Shown: positions 18,483-27,325, counted from the first letter of the stretch. The stretch: 52,200 nucleotides of DNA from Methylobacterium sp. NEAU K (GCF_030700285.1 NZ_JAUYZJ010000034.1:1-52200), one strand, 5' to 3'. Notes: a model not told the origin generated them from the letters alone. A program made the numbers and translations.

Positions 18483-19221
18483 ATGGACATGGCCGACCTC
18501 ACGCGCTGGATCGCCGAGCACGCCACCGCGACCGACGACCACGACACCATGCTTGCCCGGGTCTGCGAGACGCTGTGCGATGCGGGTGTGCCGCTGTGGC
18601 GGGTCAGCGTCATGACGCCGGCCATCGACCCGATGGTGCGCGGCGTCAGCCTGAACTGGCACCTCGACCAGGGGCTCTCCTTCATTCCGAACCCCCTTCA
18701 CGGCCCTGTCCGACCGGGCCGATCCCTACGACATGGTCACGTGGCTCAACGAGCATTTCGATGCGCTGGGCGATCCGGTTGCGCGGCACGGCGGCGAGAT
18801 CCTGAAATTCCTCGGCGACGGCTTCCTGGCGATCTTCCCGGTACCGGATGCCGGCATCCTCCCCTGCCCCGTCTGCGCCAGCGCCCTCGACGCCGCGGCC
18901 GACGCGCTCGCGGCCAACGAGGCGCTCAACGCGCGGCGCCGCGCGGCGGGGCTGCCGGAGCTCTCGGCCGACTGCGTCGTGCATTTCGGCACGGTGGTCT
19001 ACGGCAATGTCGGCACCGAGCGCCGCCTCGACTTCACGGTGATCGGGCGGGCGGTGAACGAGGCGAGCCGGATCGAGAGCCAGTGCGAGGCGCTCGGCCG
19101 CTCGCTGCTGATCTCGGATTCCTTCGCCGAGCGGTGCGGCCGGGTGCTCGAATCGGTCGGCACGGTGACGTTGCGGGGCTTGGCGCGCCCGCAACGGGTC
19201 TGGACCTTGCCGCCGGGGTGA
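18483..19221 (+). pseudogene. Class III adenylate/guanylate cyclase with internal deletion and frameshift
   Basis: From ATG 18483 the N-terminal part (MDMADLTRWIAEHATATDD ... GVPLWRVSVMTPAIDPMVRG ... LSFIP) is the start of a rhizobial-type cyclase with a sensory N-domain. At about 18690-18700 the frame changes, and the sequence jumps directly to FTALSDRADPYDMVTWLNEH, GGEILKFLGDGFLAIFP, VVYGNVGTERRLDFTVIG and AVNEASRIE, which is the class III catalytic domain, ending at 19221. About 100-150 residues normally between these parts are absent. They would include the first metal-binding Asp before GFT. The second metal site (GDG) is kept. The gene is probably inactive. It lies divergent from ftsB and convergent with eno. 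Confidence 0.75.
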
Positions 19222-19428
19222 AGATCGCCGGCAGCCGAAGTCTCCCGGATGGCGCGCCGCCCCGAGCTGCCGCGCGCTTCCCGCTCCCGCAGAGGGGGCA
19301 GAGAAACGCGCGCGCGTATCCGGCCGTGGGTCTCGTCCGTTGGCGATGCGTGAAAACCCTGGGATCCGCGACGGGGCCGGGCCACGCGCCCCTTCGGCGT
19401 GGGATCCGGTCCGCTGTGGTGCGCCCGT

Positions 19429-20718
19429 TCAGCGGCGGGCGAGGTGCTTGATCGCCGAGGGGCCGGCGTAGAGCGCCTGCGGGCCCAGCCCCTCCTCGAT
19501 GCGGATCAGCTGGTTGTACTTGGCCAGTCTGTCCGAGCGGGCCAGCGAGCCGGTCTTGATCTGCCCGCAATTGGTGGCGACCGCGAGATCCGCGATGGTC
19601 GAATCCTCAGTCTCGCCCGAGCGGTGCGACATGACCGCGGTGTAGCCGGCGCGCTGGGCCATATCGACGGCGGCCAGTGTCTCGGTCAGCGAGCCGATCT
19701 GGTTGACCTTGATCAGGATCGAGTTCGCGGTTCCGTCGGCGATGCCGCGGGACAGACGCTCGACGTTGGTGACGAACAGGTCGTCGCCCACGAGCTGGCA
19801 CCGGTCGCCGATCTTGTCGGTCAGGAGCTTCCAGCCGGCCCAATCGTCCTCGGACATGCCGTCCTCGATCGACAGGATCGGGTAGTTGGCGGCAAGCTGG
19901 GCGAGGTAATCCACTTGGGCCTCGATGGTGCGGGTCGCGCCCTCGCCCTCGTAAGCGTAGGCCCCGTCCTTGAAGAACTCGGTGGCGGCGCAGTCCAGCG
20001 CCAGGGCGATGTCGGTCCCCGGCTTGAACCCGGCGGCCGCGATCGCGTCCATCACGAAGTCGAGGGCGGCCTCGGCCGAGGGCAGGTTCGGGGCGAAGCC
20101 GCCCTCGTCGCCGACGTTAGTGTTGTGCCCTGCCTTCTTCAGCTTGCCCTTAAGGGTGTGGAACACCTCGGAGCCCATGCGCACGGCGTCCGCGAGGGAC
20201 TCCGCGCCCACCGGCATGATCATGAATTCCTGGAAGTCGATCGGGTTGTCGGCATGGGCGCCGCCGTTGATGATGTTCATCATCGGCACCGGTAGGACCC
20301 GTCCCTGCACGCCGCCGACGTAGCGGTAGAGCGGCAGGCCCGAGGCCTCGGCCGCCGCCTTGGCCACCGCCAGCGAGACGCCCAGGATCGCGTTTGCCCC
20401 GAGGCGCGCCTTGTTGGGCGTGCCGTCGAGCTCGATCATCGCCTCGTCGACGGCGACCTGATCCTCGGCCTCCATGCCGCCGATCGCGTCCAGGATCTCG
20501 GTCTGGGCCGCCTCGACCGCCTTCAGGACGCCCTTGCCGAGGAAGCGGCTCTTGTCGCCGTCGCGCAGCTCGACCGCCTCGTGCGCGCCCGTGGAGGCGC
20601 CCGACGGAACCGCGGCGCGGCCGAAGGAGCCGTCCTCCAGGAGCACGTCGACCTCGACCGTGGGGTTGCCGCGGCTGTCGAGGATCTCGCGGGCGCTGAT
20701 ATTGGTGATCGCGGTCAT
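19429..20718 (-). CDS. eno: Enolase
   Basis: Enolase converts 2-phosphoglycerate to phosphoenolpyruvate; in methylotrophs it also connects the serine cycle to central metabolism. The 429-residue protein has ISAREILDSRGNPTVEVDV at the N-terminus, the capping loop VPSGASTGAHEAVELRD, metal ligands in LALDCAATEF, LSIEDGMSEDDW and LVGDDLFVTN, the catalytic Lys in NSILIKVNQIGSL, and SHRSGETEDS near the C-terminus. The open frame begins at 20757, but ATG 20718 (MTAITNISARE) is preceded by an AGAGGA ribosome binding site and matches family length. Confidence 0.98.
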   Translation of the reverse strand: MTAITNISAREILDSRGNPTVEVDVLLEDGSFGRAAVPSGASTGAHEAVELRDGDKSRFLGKGVLKAVEAAQTEILDAIGGMEAEDQVAVDEAMIELDGTPNKARLGANAILGVSLAVAKAAAEASGLPLYRYVGGVQGRVLPVPMMNIINGGAHADNPIDFQEFMIMPVGAESLADAVRMGSEVFHTLKGKLKKAGHNTNVGDEGGFAPNLPSAEAALDFVMDAIAAAGFKPGTDIALALDCAATEFFKDGAYAYEGEGATRTIEAQVDYLAQLAANYPILSIEDGMSEDDWAGWKLLTDKIGDRCQLVGDDLFVTNVERLSRGIADGTANSILIKVNQIGSLTETLAAVDMAQRAGYTAVMSHRSGETEDSTIADLAVATNCGQIKTGSLARSDRLAKYNQLIRIEEGLGPQALYAGPSAIKHLARR

Positions 20719-21219
20719 GGAACGTCCTCTCGCGGGGCCGCGGGTCGGCTGCCGCACCCGGGATCCGGGGTGCGGCGCATAGCGGCGGCTTATCCGTCAA
20801 GCCGCGGTCGGCGGCAAGCGCCGGGGTAGGCTCTGTCTGTGCAGGCGCCGTGACAGTCTCGACTTCCAGGGCGGTCGCGCCGGGACCGGATGCCGGGCGC
20901 GGTTCCCCGCGAGGGAGTGATTGACCCTGCGCAGCTGCGCCTCGTCGCGGGCGCACCGGTCGTGACGGGTGAGGGCGGCGGGGATGCCCTGGGTCGCGTC
21001 GTCCTCGCCGCACCCGGCGGCGCGAGCCGGCGGGACCGAGCCTGTCACCGGGACGGACGCCGGCGTGGCGACATCCAGGACGTACAGACGTGCCATCTCG
21101 GGTCGATCGTGGATCGACCATGCGCCGACGATCGGCGGGGACCCTGCGGGAATGGGCATGAAGATTTCGTCGCGCCGCGGATGGGTGCGCCCGGGCGCGC
21201 GCCGCATTATACGGACGCG
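20719..21219. other. Intergenic stretch between divergent eno and queF
   Basis: About 500 bases that must contain both promoters. A minus-strand frame (20797-21159, 120 codons from an ATG at 21159) begins MPIPAGSPPIVGAWSIHDRP and could be a small protein, but it becomes Arg/Pro-rich and has no recognised domain, so I do not call it. No repeat or RNA gene is seen. Confidence 0.35.
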
Positions 21220-21672
21220 ATGACCACGCCCGACACGCTCCAGCTCGGCCAGCCGACGCAGCTGCCCGCCTCGCCCACCGACGCCCGCCTCGATCGGGTG
21301 CCGAACCCGCACGCCGACACCGACTATGTGGCGCGCTTCACCGCGCCCGAGTTCACCTCGATCTGCCCGGTGACCGGCCAGCCGGATTTCGCAATCTTGG
21401 TGATCGACTACGTGCCCGGCGCCTGGCTGGTGGAGTCGAAGTCGCTGAAGCTCTACCTCGGCGCCTTCCGCAACCACGGGGCCTTCCACGAGGATTGCAC
21501 GGTGGCGATCGGCAAGCGGCTCCGTGACCTGCTGGAGCCGCGCTACCTGCGGATCGGCGGATACTGGTATCCGCGCGGGGGCATCCCGATCGACGTGTTC
21601 TGGCAGACCGGCGAGCCGCCCAAGACGGTATGGCTGCCCGATACGGGGGTCGCCCCTTACCGCGGGCGCTGA
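21220..21672 (+). CDS. queF: NADPH-dependent 7-cyano-7-deazaguanine reductase QueF
   Basis: QueF reduces preQ0 to preQ1 in queuosine synthesis. The 150-residue product is the short (YkvM-like, type I) form. It has the thioimide-forming cysteine in FTSICPVTGQPDF, the substrate motif VESKSLKLYLGAFRNHGAFHEDC with its Glu, Lys and His, and RGGIPIDVFWQTG near the end. The open frame extends to 20890, but the upstream part does not resemble protein; ATG 21220 gives the family length. A strong hairpin lies 12 bp after the stop. Confidence 0.96.
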   Translation: MTTPDTLQLGQPTQLPASPTDARLDRVPNPHADTDYVARFTAPEFTSICPVTGQPDFAILVIDYVPGAWLVESKSLKLYLGAFRNHGAFHEDCTVAIGKRLRDLLEPRYLRIGGYWYPRGGIPIDVFWQTGEPPKTVWLPDTGVAPYRGR

Positions 21673-21684
21673 GCCGAACGCCAA

Positions 21685-21712
21685 AAGGCGACCGGCTCGC
21701 GCCGGTCGCCTT
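21685..21712. terminator. Bidirectional terminator-like hairpin between queF and the Gly/Tyr-rich gene
   Basis: AAGGCGACCGGC and its perfect complement GCCGGTCGCCTT form a 12-bp stem with a TCGC loop. Four A's precede and T's follow, so it can terminate either converging transcript. Confidence 0.8.
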
Positions 21713-21735
21713 CCGAACCGTTCGGAACGCGGGCC

Positions 21736-22056
21736 TTAGTAGGGTGCGCCGTAGTAGCCGTAGGCCGGCGCACCGTAGCCATAGGCCGGGGCGGCATAGC
21801 CGTACCCGCCGTAGGCCGGCCCACCGTAGTAATCGCGGGCCGCACCGGCGGCGACCGCACCGGCTGCCAGGCCGGCGATGCCGAGGCCGATGGCGGCACC
21901 GGTGCCGATGCCGCGACGGCCGCGGTAGTAGCCGTGACCGTAGCCATGGCCATAACCACCGTGGAAGCCATACGGACGCGCCTCGGCGCCGGTGGTGGCG
22001 GCGACGCTGCCGAGGGCCAGAGCGGCGGCAGTGGCGATGATACCGATCTTGCGCAT
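21736..22056 (-). CDS. Small exported Gly/Tyr/Ala-rich protein
   Basis: A 106-residue product with a clear Sec signal peptide (MRKIGIIATAAALALGS... cleavage near GAEA-RP). The mature part opens with GFHGGYGHGYGHGYYRGRRG, continues with a Gly/Ala-rich hydrophobic stretch (about residues 50-72) and ends in repeated GYGYAAPAYGYGAPAYGYYG units. Proteins of this type are common in Rhizobiales envelopes, but function is unknown. The frame is open further upstream; ATG 22056 is selected because it yields the signal peptide and has a GAAGGAA element just before it. An EcfG-type promoter sequence lies 38-63 bp upstream, suggesting general-stress control. Confidence 0.85.
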   Translation of the reverse strand: MRKIGIIATAAALALGSVAATTGAEARPYGFHGGYGHGYGHGYYRGRRGIGTGAAIGLGIAGLAAGAVAAGAARDYYGGPAYGGYGYAAPAYGYGAPAYGYYGAPY

Positions 22057-22093
22057 AATGTTCCTTCTCGATCCTCGATCGAACATGCTCCTC

Positions 22094-22119
22094 AACGTGG
22101 CCGCACGGCGGTCGGTTCC
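22094..22119 (-). promoter_or_regulatory. Candidate EcfG (general stress sigma) promoter
   Basis: On the minus strand the sequence is GGAAC, 17 nt, CGTT, which matches the alphaproteobacterial EcfG consensus GGAAC-N16/17-CGTT exactly. The -10 element ends 37 bp before the start codon of the Gly/Tyr-rich exported protein, leaving a leader of roughly 30 nt. The match and spacing are seen directly; regulation by PhyR-EcfG is inferred. Confidence 0.65.
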
Positions 22120-22426
22120 AAGTTTTCGAGCATGATTTCCGGTGCTGGCCATGGCCTGAATAGCTGTTCATTTCCCCACACCCTCGCGGGCGCCGAAGTC
22201 CGACGCATGGGATGGTTGAGGTTCGGTTCGTGGTCTTGCGAATATTTTCCGGATTGATCGACGGCGGGAGGCCCGCGTCCCTGGGTGATCTGTCGACCCC
22301 GTCCCAGTCTATCGCCGCCTTGGGCGGCAACCGCGGGAATGACGTCTATCCCGGCGTCCCGTTCCAGGCGAAGAACGCTGACGTGCTTGGCCGCACCGAT
22401 GCGGCGTCGATCCGGAGAGCCGATTG

Positions 22427-23095
22427 ATGGATGCCCTGACGCTGATCCGCGACACCTTCGCGCCGCTCCCGGGCAAGCGCATCCTCGACATCGGATGCGG
22501 GCCCGGGACCCTCGCCAAGAGGCTGGCCGAGGACGGCGCCGCAGTGACCGGCGTCGATCCTGGGGAAGCGGCCCTGGCAAAGGCCCGGGCCGCCATGCCC
22601 GGGGCACGGTTCGAGATCGCCTCGGGCGAGGCCCTGCCCTTCCCCGATGCGAGCTTCGACGGCGCCGTGCTGCTCAATGCCCTCCACCACGTGCCCGACC
22701 CCGCTGCCGCCCTCGCCGAGGCTGCCCGGATTCTCGTGCCGGGCGGCGTCCTCGTGGTGGTCGAGCCTCTGGCGTGGGGCAGCTTCTTCGATGCCCTGCA
22801 GCCGATCGAGGACGAGACCGCAGTCCGGGCCGCCGCTCAAGCGGCCATCGCGGCGGCTCTGGCCGACGGCGCCTTCGCGTGCCGGCGCGACCTGACGGTG
22901 GAGCGTCGGGAGAGCTTCGTGTCGCTCGAGGCCTTCGCGGCACGGGTCAGCGTCGTCGATCCGGCCCGCGAGGAGACGATCCGGGCCCGGCGGCCTGTCG
23001 TGGAAGCGGCTTTCCTGAGAGCAGCCGAGCGCGAGACTGACGGCCGTTACGCTCTGGTCCAGCCCTTGCGGATCCACGTCCTGGAGCCGGTCTGA
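22427..23095 (+). CDS. Class I SAM-dependent methyltransferase (UbiE/COQ5-like fold)
   Basis: The 222-residue product has the SAM-binding motif I LDIGCGPGTLAKRLAE, motif post-I ITGVDP-like VTGVDPGEAAL, ASGEALPFPDASFDGAVLLNALHHV (motifs II/III) and an LVPGGVLVVVEP segment. No membrane segments are present. Substrate cannot be deduced. ATG 22427 with GGAGAG 9 nt upstream is preferred to the overlapping TTG 22424. It stands alone, convergent with kdsA. The 370 bp before it, back to the Gly/Tyr-rich gene, contain the EcfG-type promoter on the other strand and no other gene that I can support. Confidence 0.88.
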   Translation: MDALTLIRDTFAPLPGKRILDIGCGPGTLAKRLAEDGAAVTGVDPGEAALAKARAAMPGARFEIASGEALPFPDASFDGAVLLNALHHVPDPAAALAEAARILVPGGVLVVVEPLAWGSFFDALQPIEDETAVRAAAQAAIAAALADGAFACRRDLTVERRESFVSLEAFAARVSVVDPAREETIRARRPVVEAAFLRAAERETDGRYALVQPLRIHVLEPV

Positions 23096-23224
23096 AGGAC
23101 CGATCCGCGGGAGGCCGGGTTTCGAAAGGACGTGGCCTCCCGCGGGTACAGGGTAGCGCCCTGCGATCCGTCGGGGCTTCGCCCTGGCGACCGGCCCGGC
23201 CCTGTGGAAACCCGGTCTTCCGAT

Positions 23225-24079
23225 TCAGGCGAAGCGGCGTTTGGCGAGACGGTCGAAGGCGAAGAGTTCCTCCAGCAGCGCCGGCATGTCCTTCAGCGCC
23301 ACCATGTTGGGGCCGTCGGAGGGAGCCCGGTCGGGATCGGGATGGGTCTCGATGAACACGCCCGCGACCCCAACGGCCACGGCGGCCCGGGCCAGCACGG
23401 CGACGTATTCCCGCTGGCCGCCGGAGCTCGCGCCCTGCCCGCCCGGCTGCTGCACGGAATGGGTCGCGTCGAACACCACCGGTGCGCCCTGCGTCACCTG
23501 CGCCATGATCGGCAGGCTGCGCATGTCGGAGACCAGGGTGTTGTAGCCGAAGGAGGCGCCGCGCTCGGTGACGATCACGTTGGGATTGCCCGCGCCCGTC
23601 ACCTTCGCGGCCACGTGCGCCATGTCCCACGGTGCCAGGAACTGGCCCTTCTTGATGTTCACCGCCCGCCCGGTGGCGGCGGCGGCCAGGAGGAGGTCGG
23701 TCTGGCGGCACAGGAAGGCCGGGATCTGCAGCACGTCCACCGCCTCTGCGGCCCGGGCGCATTGCTCGGCCGCGTGCACATCGGTGAGCACCGGCAGGCT
23801 CAAGGACTCGCGGATCTCGGCGAAGACCGGCAGAGCCCCGTCGAGGCCAATGCCCCGGGCGGCGCTGCCGGAGGTGCGGTTGGCCTTGTCGAACGAGGCC
23901 TTGAACACGAGGCCGAGCCCGAGGCCCGCCGCCATCTCCTTGAGCGCCGCGGCGATCTCCAGGGCGTGGCTGCGCCCCTCCATCTGGCACGGGCCGGCGA
24001 TCAGCGTCAGCGGCAGGTGGTTGGCGAAGCGCGCCCCGCCGACTTGGACGACGGGACCGGGCGTATCGATGGTCGACAT
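23225..24079 (-). CDS. kdsA: 3-deoxy-8-phosphooctulonate (KDO-8-P) synthase
   Basis: KdsA condenses phosphoenolpyruvate with arabinose 5-phosphate, giving KDO-8-P for lipopolysaccharide. The 284-residue TIM-barrel product has IAGPCQMEGR, VFKASFDKANRTS, SLPVLTDVHAAEQ, LQIPAFLCRQTDLLLA, VNIKKGQFLAPWDM and FDATHSVQQPGG. The Cys/Asn at the metal-site position cannot be classed firmly by eye, although IAGPCQ is consistent with a metal-dependent form. Upstream by 10 bp is an exported hypothetical gene on the same strand. Confidence 0.97.
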   Translation of the reverse strand: MSTIDTPGPVVQVGGARFANHLPLTLIAGPCQMEGRSHALEIAAALKEMAAGLGLGLVFKASFDKANRTSGSAARGIGLDGALPVFAEIRESLSLPVLTDVHAAEQCARAAEAVDVLQIPAFLCRQTDLLLAAAATGRAVNIKKGQFLAPWDMAHVAAKVTGAGNPNVIVTERGASFGYNTLVSDMRSLPIMAQVTQGAPVVFDATHSVQQPGGQGASSGGQREYVAVLARAAVAVGVAGVFIETHPDPDRAPSDGPNMVALKDMPALLEELFAFDRLAKRRFA

Positions 24080-24089
24080 GGGCGCCGGT

Positions 24090-24578
24090 CTACCCCGCGC
24101 GGCGGATCCGCGAAACCCCGACCCGGAGCGCCACCCGGCAGACTGTGAGGTCGTCCCGGAGCGCGTCGGCCCGGGGACCGGTCTCGCACAGCATCAGCGC
24201 CCGGCCTGTGCCGCCGCGGCGTGGGGCGCTCGCGAGCAGGCTGTCCTGGTGGAGGTTGAGCGCCAGCACCTCCGCGGCAGGCGCATCGGCTCCGGTGAGC
24301 GCTCGGGCGGCCAGCCCGACCAGGGCGAAGTAGGCGGGCGACGGCTCCCGATCGAGGGAGGCGATCGTGATCCGGGCGGGCGCGCGGCAATCGAGGCTCA
24401 TCCGCTCGGCGTCCTGGGCCCGGAACACCGCGTAGGCCCCGGCCCGGCCGGCGAGCGAGGCACCCGTGAGCCGGATCACCTTGGCGGTCAGCGCGTCGCA
24501 GGCATCCGCCGCCCGGGCCGGCAGGGCGGCGAGGACGAGGGCTCCGGTGAGGACAGCCAGGACGGAGAGGCGCACCAT
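24090..24578 (-). CDS. Exported hypothetical protein (162 aa)
   Basis: ATG 24578, preceded by an AGGAGT ribosome binding site, starts a 162-residue product with a Sec signal peptide (MVRLSVLAVLTGALVLAALPARAADA). The mature part contains four cysteines (ACDAL, LDCRAP, LCETG, VCRVAL), compatible with two periplasmic disulfides. It includes KVIRLTGASLAGRAGAYAVF and PSPAYFALVGLAARALTG. I do not recognise a domain. It stops 10 bp before kdsA starts and may be co-transcribed with it. Confidence 0.75.
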   Translation of the reverse strand: MVRLSVLAVLTGALVLAALPARAADACDALTAKVIRLTGASLAGRAGAYAVFRAQDAERMSLDCRAPARITIASLDREPSPAYFALVGLAARALTGADAPAAEVLALNLHQDSLLASAPRRGGTGRALMLCETGPRADALRDDLTVCRVALRVGVSRIRRAG

Positions 24579-24782
24579 CGGGGACTCCTGCAGGCGCAGT
24601 GCGGCGGGAACCGGCCGGACGCGCGAGATCGCTCGGGAGATAGCGCAGCCCGGCGTGGCCGCGAAGACACCCGGCTCGACTGGTGCGCCCCGGGATTGGA
24701 CACGGCGGCCCGGATGCCCGATCTGGGCGGGCGGGTGGCGCGACGCCTCACACCGCCCCCAGATCAGGCTCCCAGGCAGCCC

Positions 24783-25793
24783 ATGCTCCGATCCGTCCTC
24801 CTGTCCGCTCTCGTAGCTCTCTCGCTCCCCGGCGTCGCCCTGGCGGAACCGCTCACGCCCCCGGTCTACGGCCCGGAACTCGAAGGCTTCGCCTATCCGT
24901 TCCCGGTGGAGCGCTTCCCCGTCACAGCGCAGCGCCAGCGCCTGCAGATGGCCTATCTCGACGTCCGGCCCGACACGCCGAACGGGCGCACCGCGGTGCT
25001 GCTCCACGGCAAGAACTTCTGCGCCGCGACCTGGGAGAGCCAGATCCGCGCCCTGGCCGGGGCCGGCTATCGGGTGATCGCCCCCGACCAGATCGGCTTC
25101 TGCAAGTCGAGCAAGCCGGTCGCCTACCAGTTTACCTTCCGGCAGCTCGCCGAAAACACGCACGCGTTGCTGGAGACGCTCGGGATCGCGCGTCCGATCC
25201 TCATCGGCCATTCCACCGGCGGCATGCTGGCCGCGCACTACGCCCTGCTCTACCCGAAGGCCGTCGAGCAGCTCGTGCTGGTCAACCCGATCGGCCTGGA
25301 GGATTGGAGCGCCAAGGGCGTGCCCCCGACCTCGGTGGAGCAATGGTACCAGCGCGAGCTGAAGGTCTCTGCGGAGTCGATCCGCGCCTACGAGACCGCG
25401 ACCTATTACGCCGGCCGGTGGGAGGCGCGCTACGAGCCCTGGGTGACGATGCTGGCCGGCCTCAACAGCGGCCCAGGCAAGGAGGCGGTCGCCTGGGACT
25501 CGGCCCTCCTCTACGACATGATTGTCACGGAGCCGGTGGTCTACCGGTTCCCGCAGATCGCGGTGCCGACCCTGCTGTTGATCGGCCAGAAGGACAACAC
25601 GGCGATCGGCAAGGATCTCGCTCCGCCGGAAGCGCGGGTGCAGCTCGGCCGCTATCCCGAACTCGGCAGGGCGGCCGCCCGGGCGATCCCGGGCGCGAGG
25701 CTCGTCGAATTCCCGGCGCTCGGCCACGCGCCGCAGATGTCCGATCCCGAAGGATTCAACAGGGCGCTGATCGAGGGGATCGCGGGGCCGTGA
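24783..25793 (+). CDS. Secreted alpha/beta hydrolase
   Basis: The 336-residue product has a signal peptide (MLRSVLLSALVALSLPGVALA). The alpha/beta-hydrolase core follows: oxyanion region LLHGKNFCAATW, VIAPDQIGFCKSS, nucleophile elbow GHSTGGMLAAHYALLYP, acid region GQKDNTAIG and C-terminal His in LGHAPQMSDP. It resembles the haloalkane dehalogenase / epoxide hydrolase / esterase group, in which substrate cannot be read from these motifs. ATG 24783 is the only start that gives a signal peptide. It is divergent from the exported hypothetical gene and followed by a repeat element. Confidence 0.88.
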   Translation: MLRSVLLSALVALSLPGVALAEPLTPPVYGPELEGFAYPFPVERFPVTAQRQRLQMAYLDVRPDTPNGRTAVLLHGKNFCAATWESQIRALAGAGYRVIAPDQIGFCKSSKPVAYQFTFRQLAENTHALLETLGIARPILIGHSTGGMLAAHYALLYPKAVEQLVLVNPIGLEDWSAKGVPPTSVEQWYQRELKVSAESIRAYETATYYAGRWEARYEPWVTMLAGLNSGPGKEAVAWDSALLYDMIVTEPVVYRFPQIAVPTLLLIGQKDNTAIGKDLAPPEARVQLGRYPELGRAAARAIPGARLVEFPALGHAPQMSDPEGFNRALIEGIAGP

Positions 25794-25886
25794 TCGGCCG
25801 GTCTCGTCGCAAGGCGACGCGACCAAGTAGAGAAATTACTCCGTGCAGATGCTTGGGCGTTGCACGGGCATTCGAGCGCGCGCCCT

Positions 25887-26022
25887 GTCATCCCAGGGCC
25901 GCGAAGCGGAGCCCGGGATCCATAACCTCCGCCAGATCAAGGTCTTGCGCCGTCCGCCGGTCTGGATCGCCGCCTCTGGCGCCCCTCCGGGGCCGGGCTC
26001 GCCTACGGCGCCCCGGAATGAC
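25887..26022. repeat. MITE/REP-like intergenic element with imperfect terminal inverted repeats
   Basis: The stretch begins GTCATCCCAGGGC (25887-25899) and ends GCCCCGGAATGAC (26010-26022); 11 of 13 bases pair. Inside is GCGGAGCCCGGGATCCATAACC, shown only as a description of a GAGCCCGG-GATCCATAA-type core that recurs in Methylobacterium and other Rhizobiales intergenic regions. No coding frame is present. It occupies much of the 356-bp gap between the hydrolase and the amidinotransferase gene, both of which end here. Confidence 0.6.
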
Positions 26023-26149
26023 CAAGCGGTTTGTCTTGCCGCCGTCGCGTCGTGAACCGGAGAAGGAAGCCGAGAAATCTCCCTGGTCCCCGAAAGACCT
26101 CTCTGGTGCGGTCTCACTCCCGCGGATGAGGAGGGAGACCGCGCAGACC

Positions 26150-27325
26150 CTAGAAATACGACTTCAGCACGCCGCGGCGGCGCACGTCGAGGGTGGCGCA
26201 GTGGAAGGACCCGCCGAACGGGCCGTAGCTGAGGAACGGCGCCGGGATCGGATCGAAGCCCCAATCCTTGAGCGCCTTGATCAGCGTCGGCTGGCTCTGG
26301 TCGACGACGATTTTCTTCTCGGTGATCGCCAGGACGTTGATCGAGGTCCAGGGGGAGCACATCGAGATCTTGCTCATGAAGCCCGAGACCGGATCGGGGC
26401 GCGGCGCGATCAGCACGTCCCACTTCTTGAGCACGGCGGGGAGCTTCTCGACGTCGATGTAGTCCGGGTTCACCAGCACTTTGCCGGGGGCGAGCGGCAT
26501 GAAGGACGAGTCGATGTGCATCGGCTGCGGGCAGCGGCTCTCGATCTCGTGGATGCGGAAGCCCGGGCCGAGATGGCGGCGCAGCCACTCGATGCCCATC
26601 AGGTTCGTCACGTTGGACCGGGTCACGAACAGGTCGCGGCCGCAGCGCACGAAGTCGGCGGCGTCGAAGACCGGCTCGAACTCGTTGACCGTGAACTGCA
26701 TGGGTTCGCCGGCCTTCAGGTTCGGCACCCGGTAATCGTAGTTGTAGAGGTCATCGATGAGCTGCGGGCGCGGGGCCGAGGTCCAGCGTGCGCCGGCACG
26801 GAAATATTCCTTGAACAGCGACCGGTAGGCGTCGCCCTCGAAATAGCGCGAGCGCCAGCACATCGGGCTCTCGATGATCTCGTCGCCGATGACGAGGTAC
26901 GGGTCGCGCGGGCAGGCGACGCAGAAACCGCGGGACGACCAGCGCGGCGCCTTGTACTTGCGCGAGAAGTCCACGGTGTCGGGACGGCGGACCTTGACGC
27001 CCTCGCCGGCCAGGATGGTGATGAAGTTGTCGAGCTCGGCCTGGGCGAGCTTCTTCATGAACCTCGGATACTTCCAGCCGCTGGCGAAGCGGTAGAAGGG
27101 CTGTGCCGCCCGCGGCAGGTTGAAGATCACCGTCAGGTGGTGGGTCGGGATGGTGGCGCCGTCGAGGGAGCCGACGATCACCTCCTCCAGCGGATCCCAC
27201 TCGTTCCAGGCCATGACGGGCGATCGGGGAGCCGGCACGCCCGAAGCCATCCCGCCCGAGGGGGCGCGGGCATGCGTGTCGTCGGTCACGGCCTCGGAGG
27301 CCGTGACCGGTGATTCGCGCTCCAT
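26150..27325 (-). CDS. Glycine amidinotransferase-like (AGAT/GATM family) amidinotransferase
   Basis: The 391-residue protein follows the L-arginine:glycine amidinotransferase family along its length: NEWDPLEEVIVG, GVKVRRPDTVDFSRKYKAP, FEPVFDAADFVRCGRDLF, VTNLMGIEWLRRHLGP, PMHIDSSF (catalytic His and Asp), WTSINVLAI and the terminal GGSFHCATLDVRRRG with the amidino-carrying Cys (residue 376). These enzymes move an amidino group from arginine to an amine. The acceptor is unknown. The gene is divergent from hpnL with a 209-bp shared promoter region. Since Methylobacterium is known to make a guanidine-substituted hopanoid cyclitol ether, the amine of that head group is a reasonable acceptor; this is inference. 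Creatine-type metabolism is an alternative. Confidence 0.9.
   Translation of the reverse strand: MERESPVTASEAVTDDTHARAPSGGMASGVPAPRSPVMAWNEWDPLEEVIVGSLDGATIPTHHLTVIFNLPRAAQPFYRFASGWKYPRFMKKLAQAELDNFITILAGEGVKVRRPDTVDFSRKYKAPRWSSRGFCVACPRDPYLVIGDEIIESPMCWRSRYFEGDAYRSLFKEYFRAGARWTSAPRPQLIDDLYNYDYRVPNLKAGEPMQFTVNEFEPVFDAADFVRCGRDLFVTRSNVTNLMGIEWLRRHLGPGFRIHEIESRCPQPMHIDSSFMPLAPGKVLVNPDYIDVEKLPAVLKKWDVLIAPRPDPVSGFMSKISMCSPWTSINVLAITEKKIVVDQSQPTLIKALKDWGFDPIPAPFLSYGPFGGSFHCATLDVRRRGVLKSYF

Noticed and set aside
20797..21159. 120-codon minus-strand frame between eno and queF
   Set aside because: Starts plausibly but turns Arg/Pro-rich, has no known domain and no clear ribosome binding site.
24683..27313. 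876-codon plus-strand frame spanning the hydrolase, repeat and amidinotransferase
   Set aside because: It crosses two real genes in other frames and an intergenic repeat; no domain is recognisable.
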